DNA from: DASWZN01 sp036404435
Lineage (GTDB): Bacteria; Acidobacteriota; Terriglobia; Bryobacterales; Bryobacteraceae
Reading direction: 5' to 3'
DNA: 64,000 bases
Assembly (NCBI GenBank): GCA_036404435.1
Contig: DASWZN010000051.1
Coordinates: 62,001 to 126,000 of the forward strand
Shown here piece by piece: positions 56,169 to 63,514 of the stretch. The notes beneath the pieces were generated by a model that had not been told where the DNA came from, did no database searches, and saw only the letters and a program-made list of their open reading frames with translations. A program made the translations under genes and the position numbers. Numbering within the stretch: position 1 is the first letter of the stretch; each line of letters starts with the position of its first letter.

Positions 56169-56248
56169 CGCGGCACCTGCGTATCGATGAACCATCCGAA
56201 CACCCAGAGAAGCGCCCCGCTCACGAGCAGGGCAGCCAGGATCCTCAC
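56165..56248 (-). CDS. Very small membrane protein of the element
   Basis: A 27-codon frame from GTG 56248: a single hydrophobic helix (ILAALLVSGALLWVFGWFI) with a short polar tail. It overlaps both neighbours by 4 bp (GTGA in front, ATGA behind), which supports it as a real, translationally coupled gene despite its size. Single-helix phage proteins of this size can be lysis accessories; that is speculation. Confidence 0.55.
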   Translation of the reverse strand: MRILAALLVSGALLWVFGWFIDTQVPR

Positions 56249-56877
56249 TGCTTGCCTCCCTCGGCCGGGGGGGCCGCGGCCACCGGCTGCCGCCGCCCTT
56301 TCGAGATACACACCACGTTGGGCAGGCTCGCCTCCACGTCCAACGTCCCGCCTGTCCTCCTCAGCACCCGGTTTAAAAACTCGATCAAATCGGACCCGCG
56401 GGCGATCCCGAAGCAATGCTCCCCGAGGTAGAGGGTCAGTGAAGGAGTGGGCCCTCCCTCGAAATGCAGAACGCAGCCCTTGAAACGCACGCAGCTCATG
56501 TCCTCGGCGTCGCCGAGCTTGGCCTCAAGAACCGTGTCGGGATCGTGGATGCCCTGGAGTGTGAGCTGGGCGAGTTCCTTGGCAGTCACGCCCGGCAGGA
56601 AGCCGATCCGGTGGTGGTCTGCGACCTCCGCGAGTACCGCCGAGTCCTCCTCCCCCAGGTCGCCACACAGAACGAGCTTGGCGCCGCTCAGTTCTCCGGG
56701 ATCGCCCGGATTCAGCTCTTCGAGCAAAAGAAAGGAAGCAATGTCATCGCCCATCCAGTAACGGGGGTCGCTGAACTTCTGGTCCGAGACATCGAAACCG
56801 TACTCTCGCTGTCTCCTGCTGAGGCGCGGCCGGCGTGGCCGGCCCTCTGCGGCGGTGGCTGCACTTTGGCTGCTCAT
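56245..56877 (-). CDS. Element protein downstream of the tape measure, unknown
   Basis: A 210-residue protein. The N-terminus is basic and Gln/Arg-rich, and the middle contains YWMGDDIASFLLLEELNPG and LVLCGDLGEEDSAVLAEVAD. The C-terminal 42 codons (ending in ISKGRRQPVA) are the upstream copy of the 126-bp direct repeat. It overlaps the tape-measure stop by 4 bp. Genes right after the tape measure usually encode distal-tail parts, but no such motif is seen. Confidence 0.6.
   Translation of the reverse strand: MSSQSAATAAEGRPRRPRLSRRQREYGFDVSDQKFSDPRYWMGDDIASFLLLEELNPGDPGELSGAKLVLCGDLGEEDSAVLAEVADHHRIGFLPGVTAKELAQLTLQGIHDPDTVLEAKLGDAEDMSCVRFKGCVLHFEGGPTPSLTLYLGEHCFGIARGSDLIEFLNRVLRRTGGTLDVEASLPNVVCISKGRRQPVAAAPPAEGGKQ
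56282..56407. repeat. 126-bp perfect direct repeat, coding copy
   Basis: The second copy, inside the 3' end of the 210-residue gene. The two copies are 678 bp apart start to start and lie in the same orientation. There is no base difference between them. Confidence 0.9.
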
Positions 56878-59369
56878 CGAATCGTCGTCCCTGGCGTCTT
56901 CACGCGGCTGGCGATCAGCTTCACATCGCGGTTTTGCACCGCGTCGTTGATTACATCCGTAAGTTCCTCGATCCCCTGGCGACCGATGATGTTGCCGTAA
57001 ACGTACACCGAGCAGCTCCCCGGGTTGCTGCCCGGACTGCCTCCGGACCCGCTCGACCCGGACGACGAGTTGTCCGACGAGCTGGGCGCCGAGCCGCTTC
57101 CGGAGCCGCCGCCGGCCGGCGTCGCCGTGCTTCCGGGCCCCATCAAGCGCGCGCCTACCGCGGCTGTCATCGCGACGCTGCCAAAGATGGCCGCGGCCAT
57201 GAACGCCTGCTGGGCTTGCGCGTACTGGTAAGACGCGAGGTCCGCGAACCCCTCCGCCAGCCAGAACACCGCCTCCACCGCCGACTTCTCAGCCAGCGCC
57301 TCGATCGTCGCCTTGGCCGCCTGCTCCATCGCCTGGCCTATCGACTTGGCGGAGATGAAGGCCTCCACCGCAGCTTGCGCCATGGACTGGGCCATCTGCT
57401 GCATCGTGTCTTTGACCTGCTCCTGGACGTCCTCCCAGGCCACCTGCACGGCCAGCAGATCACGGTTGGACGAGGTGGACCAGTCGTGCAGGAGCTGCTC
57501 GTTGTTCTTCAACCCCTGCGCGAACATGTTGCCGAAGATGCCCTGCCAGCCCTGCGAGTTCTGGAGCGTTGTTAACTGCTGCTGGTAGTGCTGGAGCGCC
57601 GCGATCCGGAGCTTCTCGTACAGCGTGGCGATCACGTTGGCTTCGGCCGTGCTGGAGGCGGTCAGCATGGCCTTGGCTTCCTCAACCGCGCTGTATTTCT
57701 TCAAATCCTCCTGATACAGCTCGGCGAGCTTTTGCTCCTCGGTCTGCCAGACGGTCGATTCCTGCTTCAGCGCCGCGGCCAGCGCCTGCAGCTCCTTGCC
57801 GTAGGCCTCGCTCTGCTTGCGCTCGCGCGCCACCAGGCCGGCCGCCTGGATCTGATCGATCAGCGCCTGGTTCGCGGCGGTGAGCTGGCCTTCCTTGGCC
57901 AGCTTCGCGGTGAGCTGGGCGATCTCGTCGTTCCAGAGCCTGACCTGGTGCTGGTAGGTGTCCTGCTGCTGCGCCTCCAGGCGCTTGGTCAGGTCCGCCG
58001 TGGCCGCGATCGCGGCCGCGTTGCGCTTGGCGATCAGGTCCGCGCTCTGCTGCTCGTTCAGCTTGTTGATGGCGTCGTAGAGCTGGCCGAAGGCCGCGGT
58101 TTCGCGCTCGAATACCGCCGGCGCGATCTTTCCAGCGTCGTTCAACTCCATGAACTTCTGAGCCGCCTCGTTGACCCTGAGCAGCAGCGCATTGGTCTCT
58201 TCGGCGATCTTGTCTTCTGCGCTGGTGGCCCCGGCCAGGCTGGTCTGCACGCGCTCCAGGATGTTGCTGAACGCGGTGTAGTCTTCGGTGGCCTGTTTGG
58301 TCTGATCGTCGCCGGCGCCTCCGGTCTTGACCGCGTGCAGCGATGGGAGCTGGGGCACGTTATCGGGCTTGGCGAGATCCTTCATCGTCCGTTGGATGCG
58401 CATGGCGGCCTGCGTCATCTCTTCGTCCATGGCATCGACGGCGTGTTGCCATTGCTTCGCTAGCCCCGCAAAGGGGTTGACGATGTCCTTCAGCTCGAGC
58501 GGGGTGGTAAAGAACCCCTTCACCGCTGCCTTGAGCCCCTCCAGTTGGATGGCCATGGTGCCCATCACCGGGATAGCCACCTGGCCCATCTCTTTCGCGG
58601 TCCCTGAGAGTTCCCCGCGGAAGTCGGCCCAGGCGAGGCTGGCGAGCTTCGCCGCAACTGCATCGTGATCCCTGAGGATGTTGCCGGTTTGCTCCGCCCG
58701 TTCCATGAAGTGATCCAGGCCCTGGCTTCCCATGTCGAGGTACTGGATGAGCTGACCCGTCCTGTCTCTGAACAGAGCGGTCGCGATCGCGTCCTTGTTG
58801 GCTCCGTCCGCGTGATCACGGAAGCCGTCCATTGTCTTGCGCAGCAGCCCGTACAGGTCGGTCTGGCCGGCGTTGACATCGTCCTGGCTGAGCCCGAGGG
58901 CTTTAAACGCCAAAGCCTGCTTTGCGGTCGGGTCTTGCGCTGCCGAGACCGCGTTGGCAAACCGCACGAGGGAGGTGTTGAGCTTTTCCGACGACAGCCC
59001 AACCTGGTTGGCGGCGAAGTCCATGCCCGAGAGCTGCTCGGTGCTCAGCCCGGTGGCCCGCGCGCCCTGCTCTATCGTTTCGCTGACTTCCATCTGGTGC
59101 TGGCCCAGTTCAACTAGGGCCGCGCCGAGAGAGGCAACGGCCGCAGTAGCGGCCAGGCACCCCAGCTCCAGCGCCGGCCCGATGCCGGCCAGGGCTTCCT
59201 CAGCGGTCGCCGAGCCGTCCAGAATCCCCTCGACCCACTGGAAAAAATCCGCCGAGGCGGAAGACATCGCGCCGTTGAACTCAGACTGGAAGTTTGCGAG
59301 GCCAGCTTCCGCCCCGGAGCTTTCGGCCCCGATAGAGAAAAGCAGGTTCGCGCTGGAATCGAATGACAT
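56874..59369 (-). CDS. Phage tail tape-measure protein
   Basis: About 831 residues from ATG 59369, the start that follows the tail-chaperone stop by 2 bp. The N-terminal part has the tape-measure domain pattern (ATGLSTEQLSGMDFAANQVG, VSAAQDPTAKQALAFKALGL). A very long coiled-coil middle follows, then a hydrophobic region (AFMAAAIFGSVAMTAAVGAR) and a Gly/Ser-rich linker. It sets tail length and helps DNA pass in siphophages and myophages. The length implies a tail of about 120 nm by the usual 0.15 nm per residue rule. Confidence 0.88.
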   Translation of the reverse strand: MSFDSSANLLFSIGAESSGAEAGLANFQSEFNGAMSSASADFFQWVEGILDGSATAEEALAGIGPALELGCLAATAAVASLGAALVELGQHQMEVSETIEQGARATGLSTEQLSGMDFAANQVGLSSEKLNTSLVRFANAVSAAQDPTAKQALAFKALGLSQDDVNAGQTDLYGLLRKTMDGFRDHADGANKDAIATALFRDRTGQLIQYLDMGSQGLDHFMERAEQTGNILRDHDAVAAKLASLAWADFRGELSGTAKEMGQVAIPVMGTMAIQLEGLKAAVKGFFTTPLELKDIVNPFAGLAKQWQHAVDAMDEEMTQAAMRIQRTMKDLAKPDNVPQLPSLHAVKTGGAGDDQTKQATEDYTAFSNILERVQTSLAGATSAEDKIAEETNALLLRVNEAAQKFMELNDAGKIAPAVFERETAAFGQLYDAINKLNEQQSADLIAKRNAAAIAATADLTKRLEAQQQDTYQHQVRLWNDEIAQLTAKLAKEGQLTAANQALIDQIQAAGLVARERKQSEAYGKELQALAAALKQESTVWQTEEQKLAELYQEDLKKYSAVEEAKAMLTASSTAEANVIATLYEKLRIAALQHYQQQLTTLQNSQGWQGIFGNMFAQGLKNNEQLLHDWSTSSNRDLLAVQVAWEDVQEQVKDTMQQMAQSMAQAAVEAFISAKSIGQAMEQAAKATIEALAEKSAVEAVFWLAEGFADLASYQYAQAQQAFMAAAIFGSVAMTAAVGARLMGPGSTATPAGGGSGSGSAPSSSDNSSSGSSGSGGSPGSNPGSCSVYVYGNIIGRQGIEELTDVINDAVQNRDVKLIASRVKTPGTTIR

Positions 59370-59371
59370 CT

Positions 59372-59782
59372 CTACCCGCGCCTCCGGCGGGGAGCCTTCC
59401 CCCGCTGCATCCGATGCGGGGCGGACTTTGTTCGAGGCTGGGCCCCCGTGCTGGTGCTCTGCTGCTGGGGCCGCTGAAGAGCCCATTTCACAAGCCACAC
59501 GGCGTCACTCAGGGGCACCTCACGCGGATGGAGTTGGTCCGGGCCGGAGGGGTTCGCCGAAAGCTGCGGATAAACCCAGACAAGCTTGAGCGTGGACGCC
59601 ATCGCGTGCATGGTCGTCTTCACCTCGGTCTCTGTCATCTCGACACCGGGAGCGCGCGCGGCAGCGCGCTTCGCCACCATGACCGGGAGTCCGAGGCAGG
59701 CGAGGACGATGGGAGGGGGCCTGACGGCTACGATCTTACGGCCGCTGGGCAGCGTCAGGACTACACCGCATGGCTCAGTCAT
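59372..59782 (-). CDS. Probable tail assembly chaperone
   Basis: About 136 residues. It opens with VVLTLPSGRKIVAVRPPPIV, the pattern of phage tail assembly chaperones, and sits directly upstream of the tape measure, their usual place. The C-terminus is Gln/Arg-rich. I see no clear slippery site for the programmed frameshift that many such genes use, although the next gene follows at 2 bp. ATG 59782 overlaps the previous stop by 4 bp. Confidence 0.65.
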   Translation of the reverse strand: MTEPCGVVLTLPSGRKIVAVRPPPIVLACLGLPVMVAKRAAARAPGVEMTETEVKTTMHAMASTLKLVWVYPQLSANPSGPDQLHPREVPLSDAVWLVKWALQRPQQQSTSTGAQPRTKSAPHRMQRGKAPRRRRG

Positions 59783-60267
59783 TGGAGTAGATGCTCCTGG
59801 GCTGTCTCCGCTGGCGCCTCTTCGGCGGCCTGGTGCGCTTGGTGCCCTGCGATCGCGGCCTGCAGGGCGTGTTTCAGCAGCGCGGCATCGAGAGCACGCC
59901 TTGCATCGGAGGTGGGACAGACAAGGTACTTTTCGAGGAGGCGGCGGACGGATTTCGCACTCCGCGCCCACCAGCCGTTCGATAGGTCCGCGCCGCGGAT
60001 CATGTCCAGCAGCTCCTCAACCCGCCAGCCGCTCTGCTGCGATACAAGGCCGGGGAGAGTAGCGGAGGCGCGCACCCGGAACCGCTCCGCGTGCGCCTCC
60101 CGCGCCCACCTCGCAACCGTACGCTCCGGGAACGTGAAGCCCATCCCCGCGAGTTCCCTCCGAATCTGCGCCGCGGTCTTGTTGGCTTCGACCCCGTTGC
60201 GCACGGTGGAGAGGACTGCATCCGGGAGGCCGTCAGACTTGCGGTGAACACGGCGCGGTAGGTTCAT
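59779..60267 (-). CDS. HTH protein resembling Mu gp27 (DUF3486)
   Basis: About 162 residues, starting at ATG 60267 inside the XRE stop. The N-terminal part (VLSTVRNGVEANKTAAQIRR, ELAGMGFTFPERTVARWARE) is a helix-turn-helix with a small-terminase-like look, as in Mu gp27. The middle is helical and the end is Ala/His-rich. If the assignment is right, this is the only packaging-related gene, and no large terminase accompanies it. Low-to-moderate confidence in the family. Confidence 0.5.
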   Translation of the reverse strand: MNLPRRVHRKSDGLPDAVLSTVRNGVEANKTAAQIRRELAGMGFTFPERTVARWAREAHAERFRVRASATLPGLVSQQSGWRVEELLDMIRGADLSNGWWARSAKSVRRLLEKYLVCPTSDARRALDAALLKHALQAAIAGHQAHQAAEEAPAETAQEHLLQ

Positions 60268-60635
60268 GCCGAGGCCTCCGGCGCGTTGTCTGAAACCGAG
60301 GGCGAGGCCGATGTCCCCTGTCGGTGTGCTTGGGGCGACACCGCAGCCGTGGCCGAGAATGTTTCGGCGAGGAACACAGCGTCTGAACTGGAGAGCCCCC
60401 GCCCCTCGAGTGTGGCGAGGATTGCCGTCTGCTCCTCTTTGGTCGCAAGGCGCAGCAGTTGCACAAGTCTGGGGATGCTGGGAACGAGTTTCCCAAGCTC
60501 GTACCGGCATATCGATTCATCGAGCCAGCCGAGGCGTTCCGCAAACTCCGTTTGGTTCAGGTCGAGACGCCGCCTGATGTTGTGTATGGTTCGGCCAACA
60601 TCTCCAGCGGGCCGGCGCTGCTTGCGGTAGCTCAA
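60264..60635 (-). CDS. XRE-family regulator (early, Ner-like position)
   Basis: A 123-residue protein with a Cro/C1-type helix-turn-helix (RRRLDLNQTEFAERLGWLDE, SICRYELGKLVPSIPRLVQL). It starts at TTG 60635, the only plausible start, with GAGG upstream. The C-terminus is Ser/Ala-rich. It is the first gene after the early promoter and is divergent from the repressor, where Mu-like phages keep Ner. Confidence 0.8.
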   Translation of the reverse strand: MSYRKQRRPAGDVGRTIHNIRRRLDLNQTEFAERLGWLDESICRYELGKLVPSIPRLVQLLRLATKEEQTAILATLEGRGLSSSDAVFLAETFSATAAVSPQAHRQGTSASPSVSDNAPEASA

Positions 60636-60679
60636 TTTCTGGTAACCTCAATTCTGTGTAGAGGCGGAGCCACTGCATT

Positions 60680-60708
60680 ATCTTAATCCAGACAGAAACC
60701 TGTGTCAA
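60680..60708 (-). promoter_or_regulatory. Early promoter of the element, over the repressor start codon
   Basis: On the minus strand TTGACA (60708-60703), 17 bp and TAAGAT (60685-60680) drive the leftward genes. The -35 box lies over the second base of the repressor start codon (GTG 60702-60704) and onward. The spacer contains imperfect arms GACAG and CTGTGTC around AAAC (60691-60706), a candidate operator. Confidence 0.75.
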
Positions 60709-61349
60709 GGCAGAAACTACAGAAGCGTCGAGCGAACGCAACGGTAGGGCAGGCCATTCTGGCTCTTCGGAAAGACCTCCACGAAACGACAACCGAGTTT
60801 GGACTGCGCCTGGGCGTCCACAACGCAACGATCTCCTGCTACGAAAGGGATAAGCTTTCCCCAAGTCCCGGCGTTCTGCTGAAGCTCCTGTACCTGGCCA
60901 CCAAGGCCGGCCGCCATGCAGAGAGGGAGGTGTTCTCTGTAGAGCTGAAGCAGTGCATGGATGTCGGGCTGATCGGTGGGCGGGGTCAGGGAACCGGAGA
61001 CGATCAACAGGTTCTGGACGGGCTCGCATCTCTGGCTCCAGAGTTCAACATCGGCGATGTCCTGATGCAGCTTTTGGGGAAGAAACGCCAGACTCTTGGC
61101 TTTCGGCAGTTTGCCGTAGCAGTCGCTCATCTGATGGTGGCGTCAGATGCGGTTGACGAGAGCGTGGCGGAGATTCTTCAGCTCTGGGTGGCGCACTCGG
61201 GACGCCCTGCAACTACAGGCCACTTTCGGGACGCACTGGGTTTTCTGCGCGCCAGCTTGTGGAGGGAGCGCTCACAGGATCGGGCGCAGACTGGCGAGGT
61301 ATCTGGGTTACAGGATGAGCCAACAGAAGGCGACCCGAGCGCGGGGTAG
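60702..61349 (+). CDS. Candidate element repressor (XRE family)
   Basis: A 215-residue protein with an N-terminal Cro/C1-type helix-turn-helix (LRKDLHETTTEFGLRLGVHN, ATISCYERDKLSPSPGVLLK). The C-terminal ~120 residues have no peptidase-like Ser-Lys motif, so SOS-type self-cleavage is not expected. It is divergent from all other operon genes, and its start codon overlaps the early promoter. By analogy with Mu c repressor it should keep the element silent. Confidence 0.78.
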   Translation: MSRQKLQKRRANATVGQAILALRKDLHETTTEFGLRLGVHNATISCYERDKLSPSPGVLLKLLYLATKAGRHAEREVFSVELKQCMDVGLIGGRGQGTGDDQQVLDGLASLAPEFNIGDVLMQLLGKKRQTLGFRQFAVAVAHLMVASDAVDESVAEILQLWVAHSGRPATTGHFRDALGFLRASLWRERSQDRAQTGEVSGLQDEPTEGDPSAG

Positions 61350-61389
61350 GGGAATGGGTGAGAATATCGGGCCCGAAAGGATTAATCTC

Positions 61390-62028
61390 ATGCGGACAGC
61401 CTTGCTGGTGGTCTTGATCGGGAGCGTTCGCCTACTGATGGGGGACGGCCCGCAGCCAGATCGCTGGCGCGGATTGATCGTTGGAGAAAGTACAGCCGCC
61501 GATGCGGTCCGCGTGCTCGGAACTCCGGAAAGCGACAAACCCGATCGGCTGTTCATCCGGCGCATCGACAAGTGGTTCATACCGGGGCTTCGCGCGAAGA
61601 GCCTCCGCAAGCAATCGTTCAGGGATGTCGAGGGTTTCAGCCGGGTGGACCTCTACTACTACCAGGAGCGTCTGGCCGTCATTCAACTGGAGCCCAGCAA
61701 GCACCTCGACCCGAATGCGTTGGGCAACATCTACGGCGTCACCTTTACGCCGTTTGTAGATCGGCTGGCAGAGGCGATGTTCCCGCGCGACTTTGAACGG
61801 AACCAGGGGCGGATCTATCCCAAGCGTTACCCAGACGAGTACAGCCTGGTCGCGGTGACTGAGCGCTCTGTGCTTGCGGCCGAGGTTCGGAGAATGGGCT
61901 TCGGCTCTACCCTCACAGGCTCGCTGGGGATGCCGGATTCGAGCGCCAGCTTCCCTGGAAAAGTGGACGGGATACAGATCATCAGCCGCGCGCTCGAAAA
62001 CCGTGAGGGGTCCGATCTCCTGAAGTGA
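61390..62028 (+). CDS. Secreted protein near the right end, possibly SmpA/BamE-like
   Basis: About 212 residues from ATG 61390, which opens a signal peptide (MRTALLVVLIGSVRLLMGDG). WRGLIVGESTAADAVRVLGT followed by PESDK recalls the first helix-turn of BamE/SmpA-like folds, and LVAVTERSVLAAEVRRMGFG lies near the end. It lies outside the leftward operon, between the repressor and the right end, where temperate phages often carry morons. An ATG at 61354 is an alternative start. Confidence 0.6.
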   Translation: MRTALLVVLIGSVRLLMGDGPQPDRWRGLIVGESTAADAVRVLGTPESDKPDRLFIRRIDKWFIPGLRAKSLRKQSFRDVEGFSRVDLYYYQERLAVIQLEPSKHLDPNALGNIYGVTFTPFVDRLAEAMFPRDFERNQGRIYPKRYPDEYSLVAVTERSVLAAEVRRMGFGSTLTGSLGMPDSSASFPGKVDGIQIISRALENREGSDLLK

Positions 62029-62458
62029 GCCGGCGCCGAAAACGCCGCGCCGAGCCGCCGCGGACCTGCCCGTGGTTCATTAACGGATTTTAGACTGGCC
62101 GTTATCCGAAACCCGAGAAACCCACCCAGCCATCGGAGGGCGCAGTTTTTGGTTCTGCTCCGCCGCCGCCGCAGAAGGCGTTTCGGACCCGCTTGGATGT
62201 GCGCGCCTGATTTCTCAACAGCTTGGCCCTTCCGAAAATGGCGGACACCGTTTCGAGCCATGCCGTACGCATAATCAACAGGTTACGCGGGAGAGAGGCG
62301 CGCCAGCCGCCCAGTTTTGGCCATTTAATCTCCATCGCCGGAACGCCGCAACTCACCCCCTTCGTCGCCGACAACTGCGCTCCCCTCAATCCTTTACCGC
62401 GATGCGCCGCCCATAGACACCCACGGACCCCCCTGGCCAACGACCCCTCCTTTAACTA
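62029..62458. other. Right end of the element, non-coding
   Basis: About 430 bp with no convincing gene; a minus-strand frame (62102-62440) looks like a shadow. It contains GAAACCCACCCAGC (62117-62130), also present near the left end at 49104-49117 in the same orientation, and a TGGCCA site about 110 bp from the end (near 62322). The terminal repeat closes it. Confidence 0.55.
62434..62458 (-). repeat. Right terminal inverted repeat
   Basis: Read inward on the minus strand it starts TAGTTAAAGGA and ends TCGTTGGCCA, at the same positions as in the left repeat. Confidence 0.78.
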
Positions 62459-62502
62459 GGCAACGAGCCACGAGCGACGGGCAGCCGCCGCAGGCGGCTA
62501 TA
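62459..62502. repeat. Right target-site duplication and remainder of host repeat copy B
   Basis: GGCAA (62459-62463) is the second copy of the target duplication. It is followed by CGAGCCACGAGCGACGGGC and the small palindrome GCCGCC-GCA-GGCGGC, which are the end of the right arm of the host repeat interrupted at 48971. Confidence 0.82.
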
Positions 62503-63292
62503 GTTCGTCGATCGCCACCAGCCCCACCAGCTCGCCCAGGACGCGGTATTCGGACTCGTCCTCGAGCTCGAGCACGGGGTACTCCGGGTTCAGCGGCTTC
62601 AGGCGGATGCGCGTGTGCTGCCAGCCTTCCTCGCTGACGGCCTTCTCGCTCTCGTAGACCTTGATGGTGAACTCGCCGCCGCCGGCCGACGCGCCGTGCC
62701 GCCACACCAGCACGCGCTTGCCCTGGCGCGATCCCGCGGGCGAATAACGGAAGACCGCCACCGAGCCGTCGGGAATGTCAGGCTCCATGGAATGCCCCAC
62801 GATATGGACGGCGTAGACGTCCGGGCCGGGCCGCACACCCGGCGGCGCCGCTACCCGGTCTTCCGTCTCCACTTCCATGTCCTCGCCGAACCGCCCCGCC
62901 GCCGCGCGCAGGGAATAGAGGCGGATCTCGCCTCGTCGCCTGGCCGGGGGCGCCCTCTCGACGTGCTCGGCGAAAAGCCGCCCGGCCGCAGCGTCGAAAT
63001 CGCGCACCAGTACGCCGCGGCGGTCTGTGATGCGGATGGCGTTCGAAAGCGAGTCCTCGAACAGCGCCAGCAGCCGTTGGCCTCCCAGCTCGCGCGCCTT
63101 GGCTTCGAGGTCGCCGGGCAGCAGCTCGAAAAGGTCCGGGTCTTCGCACTCGGGAACGGCCCGCGCGCGCTGCCAGACGCGGTCGGAGGCGGGATCGACC
63201 AGCAGGATGCCGTAGGGCTCCGGCCGCGCACCCGGCAGGCAGACCTGAAGCACGGAATACTCACCGCGACTCGGGTTGAACACACTGGCCAT
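62498..63292 (-). CDS. S24 peptidase-like protein without a DNA-binding domain
   Basis: A 264-residue protein. The C-terminal half is a LexA/CI-like S24 domain: the Ser nucleophile is in HIVGHSMEPDIPDGS and the general-base Lys probably in GEFTIKVYES. The N-terminal ~150 residues (YGILLVDPASDRVWQRARAV, LLPGDLEAKARELGGQRLLAL) are not a helix-turn-helix. It may sense DNA damage through an unknown partner. It is outside the element. Confidence 0.75.
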   Translation of the reverse strand: MASVFNPSRGEYSVLQVCLPGARPEPYGILLVDPASDRVWQRARAVPECEDPDLFELLPGDLEAKARELGGQRLLALFEDSLSNAIRITDRRGVLVRDFDAAAGRLFAEHVERAPPARRRGEIRLYSLRAAAGRFGEDMEVETEDRVAAPPGVRPGPDVYAVHIVGHSMEPDIPDGSVAVFRYSPAGSRQGKRVLVWRHGASAGGGEFTIKVYESEKAVSEEGWQHTRIRLKPLNPEYPVLELEDESEYRVLGELVGLVAIDEL

Positions 63293-63294
63293 CA

Positions 63295-63512
63295 GCGATC
63301 AGCCGTCAGCCTTCAGCCGAAACGGCCTCTCTACGTATATCAGATCGGCCGGCAGAAGGGAAACAGTTAGCGCGAAGCGAACCGCAGCCGCCCGGCCGAC
63401 GCCGCTGGCTGATGGCTGAAGGCCGATGGCTGACGGCTATGTGGCCGACGGCTGATGGCCGGTGGCTGACGGCTGACGGCCGACGGCCGATGGCTGACGG
63501 CTGACGGCTGCT
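63295..63512. repeat. Field of 7-bp repeats between S24 gene and fba
   Basis: Clusters of GGCTGAT, GGCTGAC and GGCCGAT/C units at 63295-63325 and 63408-63512, in opposite orientations around about 80 bp of unique sequence. They are the same units as around the four-helix-bundle gene at 34.9-35.4 kb. Confidence 0.8.
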
Positions 63513-63514
63513 TC

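Larger units (their letters stand above)
48972..62458. mobile_element. Mu-type transposable element / prophage, 13,487 bp
   Basis: The ends are imperfect 25-bp inverted repeats (48972-48996 and 62434-62458). Both start with TAGT, share GGA at positions 9-11, and end with TCGTTGGCCA at positions 16-25. A 5-bp duplication (GGCAA) and a split host repeat prove insertion. Inside are 17 likely genes: repressor, XRE protein, a gp27-like protein, tail chaperone, tape measure, three small or unknown proteins, MuA-like transposase, MuB-like ATPase, a run of small proteins, a virion-like protein, an HTH protein and a secreted protein. No head, terminase, sheath, tube or lysis gene is recognised. The tips are TA rather than the TG/CA of Mu. 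Confidence 0.88.

Noticed and set aside
55604..56407. Diversity-generating retroelement (template plus variable repeat)
   Set aside because: Position and length fit, but the two 126-bp copies are identical, with no adenine-specific changes, and no reverse transcriptase gene lies in the window.
62102..62440. 112-codon minus-strand frame at the element's right end
   Set aside because: Runs into the terminal repeat and has shadow-like composition.
48972..62458. Integrase-type prophage or tRNA-targeted island
   Set aside because: No integrase or tRNA gene at the ends; DDE transposase, MuB and a 5-bp duplication show Mu-type transposition.
63295..63512. CRISPR array
   Set aside because: Units are 7 bp, without spacers of constant length and without cas genes.
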